A stretch of DNA of 16,898 nucleotides from JBIOJB01 sp044450465. GTDB lineage: Bacteria; Chloroflexota; Dormibacteria; Dormibacterales; Dormibacteraceae. Positions 1 to 6,137 of the stretch are shown one piece after another (position 1 is the stretch's first letter; each line of letters starts with the position of its first letter). The translations under genes were made by a program, and so were the position numbers. Location of the stretch: the NCBI GenBank assembly GCA_044450465.1, contig JBIOJB010000065.1:1-16898 (forward strand), read 5' to 3'. The notes below the pieces were generated by a model that ran no database searches, was not told the DNA's origin, and worked only from the letters and a program-made list of their open reading frames with translations.

Positions 1-422
1 ATGGTGCACGCGCGCTGGCTTGAAGGGTCGGGAGCGTAGAAGAGGCCCGCGCGCGCGGCCACACGCGAGAGCTCCTGGTTGACGACGCCCGGTTCGACCA
101 GGGCGGTCTGCGCGACGGTGTCGATCTCGATGATCCGGCGCAGGCGGGTCATCTGGAGCGCGATGCCGCCGCGGATCGTGACGGCTCCGCCCGACAGACC
201 AGTCCCTGCGCCACGGGGAACGATCGGGATGTAGTGTTTCGCGGCCACGTTCACAATGGCCGCCACCTGCTCTGCGTTCGACGGAAGCACGATCGCATCG
301 GGCAACGCGCCGACGATCGATCCGTCCCTCTCGAAGATCCGAAGATCGCTGGTCGAATCGACGACCGAATCGCGGCCGACAATGCCGCGGAGCTCTTGGA
401 TCGCGATGCGAGGCAGGGGCAT
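1..422 (-). CDS. glcD: GlcD-type FAD-linked oxidase, N-terminal part (cut by window edge)
   Basis: Translating the reverse strand from the ATG at 422 gives about 140 residues that run off the left edge without a stop. Residues 69-79 read PRGAGTGLSGG, the pyrophosphate-binding loop of FAD_binding_4 (PCMH-type) flavoproteins, and the tail ending in YAPDPSSQ is typical of glycolate oxidase subunit GlcD and D-lactate dehydrogenases. The family oxidises 2-hydroxy acids such as glycolate or D-lactate, usually in complexes with GlcE/GlcF. Those partners and the C-terminal FAD-oxidase domain would lie outside the window. The start codon overlaps the upstream gene's stop as TGATG, so translation is probably coupled. 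Family assignment is firm; the exact substrate is not shown. Confidence 0.85.
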   Translation of the reverse strand, partial: MPLPRIAIQELRGIVGRDSVVDSTSDLRIFERDGSIVGALPDAIVLPSNAEQVAAIVNVAAKHYIPIVPRGAGTGLSGGAVTIRGGIALQMTRLRRIIEIDTVAQTALVEPGVVNQELSRVAARAGLFYAPDPSSQRACT

Positions 423-760
423 CAGGCGACCGGCGCCTCACCATCCGGATTGTTTTCGAAGAGCTCGAAGCGGCGCGTCGTGGAGTTCGGCAGGCCGGGA
501 GCTTCAACAGCCGAGCCTCCGCTGATGAGCAGCTCGAGCCAGCGGCGGCATTCGTCATCGGTGGGCGCGCGGTCGGTTCGCTCGAAGACGGCCTCCTGGA
601 TGCGACTGTGCCTGGAGACCTGGATGGTGAACCAGATCGAAAGCCCGTCCGGCGTCACCGCGTGGTGGGTCTCGTCGACGCGACGGTTGACTGGCAGCTT
701 CATCGGACGCGCCTCGGCCGCCGCCTTGAGTCGCGCAGCCTCGACCGCCATGTCGTGCAC
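422..760 (-). CDS. small hypothetical protein upstream of glcD
   Basis: This reading frame of up to 112 residues ends in a TGA that overlaps the glcD-like ATG. I do not recognise the family. The middle (HHAVTPDGLSIWFTIQVSRH, then a segment rich in E, R and W) looks like a compact alpha/beta fold. The start is uncertain: the longest form begins with GTG at 760, an ATG lies at 751, and an ATG at 703 has the best ribosome site (GAGG eight bases upstream), giving a 93-residue protein beginning MKLPVNRRVDETHH. The shorter form would leave about 80 bp for a divergent promoter region before the plus-strand gene at 785. It probably shares a transcript with the oxidase. Confidence 0.55.
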   Translation of the reverse strand: MHDMAVEAARLKAAAEARPMKLPVNRRVDETHHAVTPDGLSIWFTIQVSRHSRIQEAVFERTDRAPTDDECRRWLELLISGGSAVEAPGLPNSTTRRFELFENNPDGEAPVA

Positions 761-784
761 CGGCTCCAGCTTAAACTCGAACCG

Positions 785-1771
785 ATGAACGGCCGCAGCA
801 GGGTGGAGGCCGCGCTCGCCATGGGCCTAGCCGACCGGCCGCCGGTCGGAGCGTGGGGGCACACCTACAAAGAGGAGTGGTCGCTGCAGGACCTGGCGGC
901 GATCACGGTGGAGCGCGCCCGCCGGTTCGGTTGGGACTTCGTGAAGTTCCAGCCGCGGGCGAGCACGTTCGCCGAGGCCTTCGGCTCCGTTTACAAACCC
1001 GCCGGACACCGGCTCAAAGGTCCTGTGCTCGTCAGCCCGGCGGTGCCCGACCTCGAGGCGTGGCGGACGCTCGAGCTCGTCAACCGCAAGGCGTTCGACG
1101 ACCAGGTGGAGGCGATTGGGATCACCGCTCGAGAGTTGGGCGCCGGCGTGCCCGTGATTCAGACCGTCTTCAGCCCGGTCACGGTCGGGGGCTACCTGGT
1201 CGGCAAGTCGCAGTCCCGAGTGCTGCGTGAGCTGCGTCAGCATCCAGAGCTGGTCGGCCCTGCCCTGGCGAAGATCGCCGACGCGCTTGTCGACTTCAGC
1301 CACCGATCCATCCAGGCCGGAGCGGCGGGGATCTTCTACGCGATCTCGGGTTACGCGGGTCGAGGGGTGATGCCGGAGGCGGCGTATCGGGAGCGGATCC
1401 TGCCTCTCGATGTGAGCGTGCTGACCCGGCTGCCCAAAGACGCCTGGTTCAACGTCGTGCACCTGTGCGGGTCCAACCTGAACTTCGGGCTCGCCCGGGA
1501 CCTTCCGGCACACGCCGTCAGCTGGTCCATCCACAACCAGGGCAACCCGTCACTCGCCGAAGGTCAGGCGATTGCGGGCCGGGCGGTGATGGGTGGGCTC
1601 GGCCAGAGGAATAGCCTGCTCTACGGACCACCGACCGAGGTCGAGGCGGAGGTCCGGAGCGCCATCGAATCGACGGGCGGGCGCGGCCTATTGATCGCGC
1701 CGGGCTGCTCGGTGCCGCCGCGCGCGCGAGACGCCAACTTGGCTGCGATGGCGTCGGCCGCCGCGGGATGA
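785..1771 (+). CDS. uroporphyrinogen decarboxylase-family protein with zinc methyltransferase-type ligands
   Basis: The 328-residue protein has the length and pattern of the URO-D superfamily. It carries H226-x-C228 (HLCG) and C308 in an APGCSVPP motif. This H-x-C...C set is the zinc site of corrinoid-dependent methyltransferases such as MtaA, MtbA and CmuA, and is not a feature of haem-pathway HemE. It is therefore more likely a methyl-group transfer or demethylation enzyme than a haem enzyme; the substrate is unknown. The ATG at 785 was chosen because the family's usual N-terminus starts here; a longer open frame reaches back to 608 but crosses the minus-strand gene. A possible -10 (TAAACT, 772-777) lies so close to the ATG that the mRNA may be leaderless. 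The stop overlaps the next gene as ATGA. Confidence 0.8.
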   Translation: MNGRSRVEAALAMGLADRPPVGAWGHTYKEEWSLQDLAAITVERARRFGWDFVKFQPRASTFAEAFGSVYKPAGHRLKGPVLVSPAVPDLEAWRTLELVNRKAFDDQVEAIGITARELGAGVPVIQTVFSPVTVGGYLVGKSQSRVLRELRQHPELVGPALAKIADALVDFSHRSIQAGAAGIFYAISGYAGRGVMPEAAYRERILPLDVSVLTRLPKDAWFNVVHLCGSNLNFGLARDLPAHAVSWSIHNQGNPSLAEGQAIAGRAVMGGLGQRNSLLYGPPTEVEAEVRSAIESTGGRGLLIAPGCSVPPRARDANLAAMASAAAG

Positions 1772-2166
1772 GCCGCGTCGAGGGCCTGGCCGAGGTCGTG
1801 CTCTGGGTGCGCGACATGGACGCAGCGCTGCACTTCTATAGCGACCATCTCGGCCTGGAGGTGATGTCGCCGCCCGAGCTGCCCAACAAGTTCCTGAAAG
1901 TGACCGATCCGGGCGGGGGTGTGCCGGAGATGATCGTCCTGGTCCCACACCCGGACAGGTCGCACGAGTTTCCGCGCGAGAAGGCCAACCGCGTCCTGCA
2001 TCACATGGCGTTTCGCTTGAGCGCGCAGGGCTACGACGAGCTGGAGGCTGCCTTCAACGCCGTCGGCATCGAGGTTCGCTCGGGCGTGCACCCGGTCCTG
2101 AAGGGAGTGCGGACCTTCTACGTGAACGACCCGGACGGCAACGAGTGCGAGTTCATAGCGCCGTGA
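1768..2166 (+). CDS. VOC (glyoxalase/dioxygenase fold) family protein
   Basis: The 132-residue protein has the two beta-alpha-beta-beta-beta units of the vicinal oxygen chelate superfamily. Recognisable signatures are VVLWVRDMDAALHFYSDHLGLEV at the start, LHHMAFRLS in the middle and DPDGNECEF near the end. The His of LHHMAF and the Glu of NECEF sit where VOC enzymes place metal ligands. Members include glyoxalases, epimerases, ring-cleaving dioxygenases and resistance proteins, so the reaction cannot be named. Its ATG overlaps the stop of the URO-D-family gene by four bases and its own stop overlaps the next start as GTGA, so the three genes are probably translated as one unit. Confidence 0.85.
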   Translation: MSRVEGLAEVVLWVRDMDAALHFYSDHLGLEVMSPPELPNKFLKVTDPGGGVPEMIVLVPHPDRSHEFPREKANRVLHHMAFRLSAQGYDELEAAFNAVGIEVRSGVHPVLKGVRTFYVNDPDGNECEFIAP

Positions 2167-2396
2167 TCCCGGCACCGTCCGATGAAGCCCTTCTTCGGCT
2201 GGCCAGGATCGCGGGTCACGCGAGAGGACTCCTGGCGGCGGAGCAACCTCACGCCAAGAATCCGGTCGGCCTGGCGAACCTCCAGAACGAAAGGCGGCGA
2301 GCGGTGGAGGCGATCTGGGTACTGCTGGCGGATGCCGAGGTGCGTGCCTACCTGGAGGAGCTCGAGCAGCTCGGCCTGCTCGAGGTCAAGCGCTGA
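2163..2396 (+). CDS. small helical hypothetical protein
   Basis: The 77-residue protein starts at the GTG that overlaps the VOC gene's stop (GTGA). A GTG at 2145 would add six residues but lies deeper inside the VOC gene. The protein is rich in Leu, Ala, Glu and Arg (for example LANLQNERRRAVEAIW and EVRAYLEELEQLGLLEV) and is probably two or three helices. There is no recognised domain, signal peptide or membrane segment. Its position suggests a job linked to the two upstream enzymes, but nothing in the sequence says what it is. Confidence 0.6.
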   Translation: MIPAPSDEALLRLARIAGHARGLLAAEQPHAKNPVGLANLQNERRRAVEAIWVLLADAEVRAYLEELEQLGLLEVKR

Positions 2397-2427
2397 TGTC
2401 GCGCGACCCCATCTGAAGCGACCACCA

Positions 2428-3054
2428 ATGAGGCGGTACGTCAACCTCCTCACACTGGTGATCCTCGCCTTTGGAACCGTCACCGCGGCGAGTTGCGATC
2501 GCTCCACGACGCCGAATCCGAAGCCACCGAGCGTCTTGGTCGTGTTCACGACGTGGGTTCCCGACGCGAATGTGGCCAACGGCCCAGAACCCGGCTACAA
2601 ACCAGCGCTTTCCGGGCTGTCGGGGCGTGACATTCTCACTGCTACCCCCGCCATCGACGCAAGTGGTACCTCGTGGGTCGTCGACTTTACTTTCACGCAC
2701 CGAGGCGCGGACCTTTTCGCCACACTCACGCGAGACAACGTGGCGGCATGCCCCGGTGACTCCGCGACGTCGGCAGCGGCCAGCTGCCCGCAGCGCCATC
2801 TATCCGTGTGGCTCGACCTGACGCAAGCGGACATCGACCAGTGGGAGGATCCGGCGTTTGTCGATACGGTTTCCCAGCCGTATGAGCTGGGCTGCCTCAC
2901 GGCGCCGTCAACTGCACCGTCTTGCGCAAAGTTCGTGTCCGATCCCCTCACCCTGCAAGAGATCGACGGCGGCCAGGTCCAGATCTTCGCCGGAGTGACC
3001 CAACAGGGCGCCGGCGCTTTGGCGGTCGCGATCAGCGCACTGATGCGGTCGTGA
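2428..3054 (+). CDS. putative lipoprotein with SecD P1-head-like domain
   Basis: From the ATG at 2428 the protein has 208 residues: a basic start (MRR), a hydrophobic stretch at about 4-21 and Cys23, a plausible though non-canonical lipobox (AASC). Residues about 60-205 resemble the P1 head subdomain of SecD: LSGRDILTATPAID matches the LTGKDL segment, WVVDFTFTHRGADLFATLT the VxFxFxxxGAxxFxxLT segment, and IDGGQVQIFAGVTQQGAGALA the ISGGxAxIxGxFTxxEAxxLA segment. SecD is a membrane protein of the Sec translocase; here the six membrane helices are absent and the head stands alone, so it is probably an exported or lipid-anchored protein of unknown role. Cys pairs at 108/120 and 156/166 could form disulfides. 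No strong ribosome site is seen. Confidence 0.65.
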   Translation: MRRYVNLLTLVILAFGTVTAASCDRSTTPNPKPPSVLVVFTTWVPDANVANGPEPGYKPALSGLSGRDILTATPAIDASGTSWVVDFTFTHRGADLFATLTRDNVAACPGDSATSAAASCPQRHLSVWLDLTQADIDQWEDPAFVDTVSQPYELGCLTAPSTAPSCAKFVSDPLTLQEIDGGQVQIFAGVTQQGAGALAVAISALMRS

Positions 3055-3106
3055 GTTTTTCGGCAGACGGTCGGATCACCCGGCCTAGACTCTTGAGTTC
3101 GAGCAC

Positions 3107-3181
3107 GGGCCCGTAGCTCAGTCTGGTTAGAGCGGCCGACTCATAATCGGCTGGTCGATGGTTCGAATCCATCCGGGCCCA
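3107..3181 (+). tRNA. tRNA with CAU anticodon, probably tRNA-Ile2 (elongator Met possible)
   Basis: A complete cloverleaf is visible: acceptor GGGCCCG (3107-3113) pairs with CGGGCCC (3174-3180), the D arm is GCTC/GAGC, the anticodon stem is GCCGA/TCGGC with loop CTCATAA and anticodon CAT at 3142-3144, and the T arm is GATGG-TTCGAAT-CCATC. The discriminator is A3181 and the 3' CCA is not encoded (ACC then T). The GGGCCC acceptor and TGGTC variable region resemble tRNA-Ile2, whose C34 is changed to lysidine, more than elongator tRNA-Met, but this is not certain. A possible -10 (TAGACT) lies at 3086-3091. The 3' half is the attachment site of the adjoining mobile element and remains intact. Confidence 0.93.
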
Positions 3182-3182
3182 C
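3139..3182 (+). repeat. attL core: 44-bp direct repeat, tRNA 3' half
   Basis: The 44 bases from the start of the anticodon loop to the tRNA 3' end recur without mismatch at 16693-16736. The copy at 3139-3182 is part of the functional tRNA; the other is preceded by unrelated sequence and is only a 3' fragment. This is the standard mark of tyrosine-integrase insertion into a tRNA gene, with strand exchange normally taking place in or near the anticodon region. Confidence 0.93.
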
Positions 3183-3215
3183 CTAATTTCGATCTCAGAC
3201 CTGAGCGTGACGCTG

Positions 3216-3248
3216 TAACAAAACTGCCACCGCGCAGTGCGATGGCAG
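3216..3248 (-). terminator. intrinsic terminator of the integrase operon
   Basis: Read on the minus strand, CTGCCATCGC (3248-3239) pairs with GCGGTGGCAG (3233-3224) as a 10-bp stem with one G-T pair and a five-base loop, followed at once by TTTTGTTA. It lies 22 bp after the integrase stop and before the tRNA, so it would stop leftward transcription from running into the tRNA on its opposite strand. Confidence 0.75.
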
Positions 3249-3266
3249 CAACGCGGCAGCAGTAGG
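3244..3266 (+). repeat. attL-side copy of a shared ~23-bp repeat (candidate integrase arm site)
   Basis: GGCAGCAACGC-GGCAGCAG-TAGG here matches 16589-16612 except for one missing base (11-bp versus 12-bp spacing of the two GGCAGCA units). The two copies lie in the same orientation, 61 bp inside attL and 80 bp inside attR, so they would flank the core within about 185 bp in the excised circle. That is the layout expected of arm-type binding sites for a tyrosine integrase. Binding is inferred. Confidence 0.55.
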
Positions 3267-3270
3267 AGGT

Positions 3271-4380
3271 TCAGCGGGCGAAGATCGCGTCCATTCGCGC
3301 GGCGGCGTCATCGAAGAGCTCCGGCAGCACGTGGGAGTAGAGATCCATCGTCACCTGCCACTGCGAGTGCCCGAGGATGCCCTGCAAAGTCTTGGGCGCG
3401 ATGCCCTGGGCGAGCATCAGGCTCGCAGCCCCGTGGCGCAGGTCGTGGAAGCGACGGTCGCTCAGCTTGGCTCGCTTCAATAGCGCCTTGTAGCTCCGGA
3501 CGACGTTTCGCGCGTCGAGCGGCGAGCCGTTTGCTGCAGAAAAGACGAACCCGACGGCCGCCTTTCCGCCAGAAACCGCTCTCTGGCGATGGTCACGAAG
3601 CGCAGCGGCGATCGAGGCTGGCATCCGGATGTCGCGCCGGCTCTTCTTGGTCTTTGTAGGCGACAGGACCAGCTTTCCTTTAGTCCGGAGCAGCTGCTGA
3701 CGGACGTGGAGCACGCCGGCCTCAAGGTCGACGTCGTCCCACTGCAGACCCAGCGCTTCGCCCTGACGCAGGCCGAGTGACAGCGCCACCGAGTACAGGG
3801 CCTCGAGGCGATCGCCGCGAGCAGCTGCCAGCAGCTGAGCCGCCTCCGCGCGTGTGAACGGTTTGACCTCTTCGCGCTCTACCGTCGGTCCATCGACCAG
3901 GTCGGCGACGTTGCGCGCGACGATGCCCCACTTCACCGCGCGCCCGAGTGCTGCCCGCAGCACGGCATACATGTACTGCACGGTGCGCGGCGACAACCCT
4001 GGGTCCTGGAGCTTGGCGTTGATGAAGGCCTGCACCTGCGCCGGCGTAAGCCGATCGACGCGGACTCGGCCGAGGCCTGGGACCAGGTGCACGCGCACCA
4101 GCTGCTCATAACCTCGGTACGTGCCTGGTCGTCGCTGCGGCTTCACGACCTGGTCGAGCCACGTGGCCAGGTAGGTGCCGAGGGTCTGGCTTTTGGCCAT
4201 GACGAGCTCGCCGTTTTCTTTCGCGACCTTCGCCGCGGCGAGCAGCTGGTCGGCTTCGCTCTTCGTGGCAGCGTGATAAATCTTCCGCCGGCCGTTCTGG
4301 CTGACGGACGCGTACCAGCCCGGGCGCCCCTTGCGCTGGTAGAGCGTGCCGGCTCCGTTGCCTCGTGTTCGCTTGCTCAT
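3271..4380 (-). CDS. int: tyrosine-type site-specific integrase
   Basis: A full-length 369-residue phage integrase. Residues 1-60 form an N-terminal arm-binding-type segment (GAGTLYQRKGRPGWYA), about 65-165 the SAM-like core-binding domain, and about 170-360 the catalytic domain with R205 (GLRQGEAL), Lys near 243-245 (TKTKKSRRDI), H312-D-L-R315, H338 (LGHSQ) and the nucleophile Y348 (MDLYSHV). It catalyses recombination between attP and the tRNA attB, and excision with a directionality factor. The start is supported by AAGGAGGT (4387-4394), six bases upstream, and by the ATGA overlap with the preceding zinc-finger gene. Its position beside the tRNA att site and its terminator fit its role in this element. 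Confidence 0.95.
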   Translation of the reverse strand: MSKRTRGNGAGTLYQRKGRPGWYASVSQNGRRKIYHAATKSEADQLLAAAKVAKENGELVMAKSQTLGTYLATWLDQVVKPQRRPGTYRGYEQLVRVHLVPGLGRVRVDRLTPAQVQAFINAKLQDPGLSPRTVQYMYAVLRAALGRAVKWGIVARNVADLVDGPTVEREEVKPFTRAEAAQLLAAARGDRLEALYSVALSLGLRQGEALGLQWDDVDLEAGVLHVRQQLLRTKGKLVLSPTKTKKSRRDIRMPASIAAALRDHRQRAVSGGKAAVGFVFSAANGSPLDARNVVRSYKALLKRAKLSDRRFHDLRHGAASLMLAQGIAPKTLQGILGHSQWQVTMDLYSHVLPELFDDAAARMDAIFAR

Positions 4381-5207
4381 TGCTGAACCTCCTTAACTTT
4401 CCGTTCGTAAGCTGCTTTGGCTCGACAGTTGTCGCTGCAGTACTTCGCATCCCGCCGTCGCTTCGGTTCGAACTCTGTGTGGCAGTACTCGCACACCCTC
4501 ACCGGGCCGGCCACACCGACCAGGTCGATGAGCAGTAGCAGGTAAAGTGCCGCGAGCCTGGTGCGCGGCACGTAGCGGATGTCTCGGTGCTTCCGGACGC
4601 CTACCGCAAGGTGGCCGTCGAGGTGTTCGACGATTGCTTCCTCGAGCCCGGTACGCAAGCGATTGACCAGCGGTTCATTCGTCGCGACGTTGAAAGGACG
4701 CGACAGTTCGGAACCACCGTAATGCAGCACGAAGACGCCGGGCGCCACCTTGCGAAGGGCCCGGCTTAGGGCGCTGTGGTCATCGTCGCGGCTCGAGTCG
4801 CTCAACGTCACGACCTCAGACACCATGCGATAGAGGTCAGCGATCTGACGACACTCGTCCCACCACAACGCCGGCGTCTCGCCGAGTTCCGTTAGCGGTC
4901 CAAATGCGTTCGCGTGGCGCAAAGCCGCGGCGAGGAACTGCTGGTCGTTGAAGTGCTCTGCCATTGAGCGAACGCGCTCGAGCTGCACGAAGTCACGCAG
5001 CGCTCGGTGGCGAGACGCGATCGGATAAGAGACGATGCGAATGCCCTCCGGCGCGCTGAGGTGCTTCGCGCCCATCACAGGGCGCCGGAGCGCAGGGTCC
5101 CTGGATTGCGAAGTCCCAGGAGCCCACTCGAGGCTGCTCCCGGCGGCAGGAGACCACCAGTAGCCCGAAACATAGCCTCGATCCTCCGTATTTTCGCTTT
5201 TTCTCAC
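4377..5207 (-). CDS. zinc-finger protein co-transcribed with integrase; possible regulator
   Basis: The 276-residue protein ends in a zinc-finger-like motif C239-x2-C242-x14-C257-x3-C261 followed by a basic tail (RAKAAYERK), reminiscent of the C-terminal finger of ABATE/CGNR-type putative regulators. The body is mostly helical (about 60-235), with one hydrophobic helix around 218-232 (LAALYLLLLIDLVG). The GTG at 5207 lies only about two bases after the expected transcription start of a good minus-strand promoter (5217-5245), so the mRNA is probably leaderless. An alternative ATG at residue 45 would remove a poorly structured N-terminus. Its stop overlaps the integrase start. I infer a DNA-binding lysogeny regulator or integration cofactor; this is unproven. 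Confidence 0.7.
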   Translation of the reverse strand: MRKSENTEDRGYVSGYWWSPAAGSSLEWAPGTSQSRDPALRRPVMGAKHLSAPEGIRIVSYPIASRHRALRDFVQLERVRSMAEHFNDQQFLAAALRHANAFGPLTELGETPALWWDECRQIADLYRMVSEVVTLSDSSRDDDHSALSRALRKVAPGVFVLHYGGSELSRPFNVATNEPLVNRLRTGLEEAIVEHLDGHLAVGVRKHRDIRYVPRTRLAALYLLLLIDLVGVAGPVRVCEYCHTEFEPKRRRDAKYCSDNCRAKAAYERKVKEVQQ

Positions 5208-5255
5208 GTTTAGGAGATTGTCAGGTCTGCGGCCACCGTTGTCAACTACACGTTC
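5208..5255. promoter_or_regulatory. divergent control region with paired TTGTCA repeats
   Basis: The 48 bp between the leftward integrase operon and the rightward gene array contain two TTGTCA hexamers in direct orientation at 5218-5223 and 5239-5244, 21 bp or two helical turns apart. The second lies in the odd palindrome GTTGTCAAC. They overlap the -10 and -35 of the leftward promoter. This is where a repressor or Cro-like protein would set the lysogenic or induced state. The role as operator is inferred from position and spacing. Confidence 0.45.
5217..5245 (-). promoter_or_regulatory. leftward promoter of the zinc-finger/integrase operon (likely leaderless)
   Basis: On the minus strand a perfect -35 TTGACA (5245-5240) is followed after exactly 17 bp by GACAAT (5222-5217), four of six matches to the -10 consensus. 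Transcription would begin about 5209-5210, next to the GTG at 5207, and no Shine-Dalgarno sequence is present, so both facts point to a leaderless transcript. Confidence 0.6.
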
Positions 5256-5528
5256 GTGGAGTCCGTGTCAGGTGCTGATCTGAAAGCACACAGGCTCGAA
5301 TCGGGAGTCGGTGCGAGCGAGTTGGCCGTGGCATATGGCTGCTCGCGGCAATGGATCCATGCACTCGAGCTACGCGCGAAAGTGATCAAGGAGTCAGCGC
5401 AGCGCTACCTCGAGGCGGTGGCTGAATGCGTCGCCCGCCGCAAGCAGGAGCGAATCGCAGAGGCGCACGCACAGCTGATGGACGCGCTGGTCGCAAGCCA
5501 GGTTGCGGAGGCGGTGTCCGTTGGCTGA
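5256..5528 (+). CDS. XRE/Cro-type helix-turn-helix regulator
   Basis: A 90-residue protein, first gene of the rightward array. Residues 8-55 read as an XRE-type DNA-binding domain: LKAHRLESGVGASELAVAYG is helices 1-2 and CSRQWIHALE the recognition helix, followed by a helical tail rich in Ala, Glu and Arg that may dimerise. Translation starts at GTG 5256 or GTG 5265; neither has a good ribosome site. Its place opposite the integrase operon and at the head of the early genes suggests the Cro- or Xis-like switch protein of the element. The TTGTCA pair just upstream is a candidate target. Confidence 0.75.
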   Translation: MESVSGADLKAHRLESGVGASELAVAYGCSRQWIHALELRAKVIKESAQRYLEAVAECVARRKQERIAEAHAQLMDALVASQVAEAVSVG

Positions 5529-5760
5529 GCCATTGGCCGTCGGGGTTGCCGGCGCTGCAGAGCTGCTCGGTGTCTCGCCCGGGCTGATTCGAAAGCTGAC
5601 TCTCGACGGCGAGATTCCTTTCGTAAAGCTGGGACGACCGGGCGGATCCGCCCGGGTCGTCTATCCGGTGGCCGACCTCGAGCGCTGGCTTCGGGAGCGT
5701 ACCCAGCAGCCCGGGTCGATCGCTCTGCGCCTTCTCGACGACAAGGGAGGCGGGGGATAG
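5521..5760 (+). CDS. excisionase-like HTH_17 (MerR-type) DNA-binding protein
   Basis: A 79-residue protein with the excisionase/MerR-like winged HTH: GVAGAAELLGVSPGLIRKLT (helix-turn-helix), then DGEIPFVKLGRPGGSARVVY (wing) and VADLERWLRER. This family typically serves as recombination directionality factors or small transcription regulators. I chose the TTG at 5521 because GGAGG (5507-5511) lies nine bases upstream; a TTG at 5503 would add six residues. It overlaps the XRE gene by eight bases. With an integrase and att sites present, the simplest role is to turn integration into excision, but a regulatory role is equally possible. Confidence 0.75.
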   Translation: MAEPLAVGVAGAAELLGVSPGLIRKLTLDGEIPFVKLGRPGGSARVVYPVADLERWLRERTQQPGSIALRLLDDKGGGG

Positions 5761-5765
5761 AGCGG

Positions 5766-6137
5766 ATGTCTTCTCAACGTCGCAGCCTACGTCCCACCCT
5801 TGATCAACTCAGAGCCGACGACGCAGAAGAACGCAACGTCCGAGCGCTGCGCAGGCGCCGGCCGCGCCGAGTCAGCGTGCTCGAGCGGGACCTGAAAATG
5901 ATCGCCGACCTCGACCTCTTCGAGGCCTCGACGAATCGCACGACCCACAACCGCATTGTGCAGGTCTTTCGACAGCTCGGCCTCGACTACTGGCAGGCGT
6001 GGGGTGGACTGCACATGATCCTCGACCATCCCTGGGTCTTCTCCGACCAAGAACTGACCGCCCTGGTCTGGCTCGGGAAGCATGCCCTCGCAATGAAGGC
6101 TGCCACTCGTTATCCGGCTGACGAGAGGGTCACGTGA
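5766..6137 (+). CDS. hypothetical protein before the replication initiator
   Basis: A 123-residue protein with no recognised family. The N-terminal third is strongly charged and ends in a basic block (RRRRPRRVS, about 29-37). The remainder looks globular and helical with a Trp-rich segment (LDYWQAWGGLHMILDHPWVF). It lies five bases after the excisionase-like gene and its stop overlaps the initiator's GTG as GTGA, so it belongs to the early or replication block. A helper in replication, such as a loader or DNA-binding accessory, is possible from position only. Confidence 0.65.
   Translation: MSSQRRSLRPTLDQLRADDAEERNVRALRRRRPRRVSVLERDLKMIADLDLFEASTNRTTHNRIVQVFRQLGLDYWQAWGGLHMILDHPWVFSDQELTALVWLGKHALAMKAATRYPADERVT

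Noticed and set aside
608..784. Upstream extension of the URO-D-family gene
   Set aside because: It overlaps the minus-strand gene and adds Arg-rich sequence foreign to the family; ATG 785 matches the family's N-terminus.
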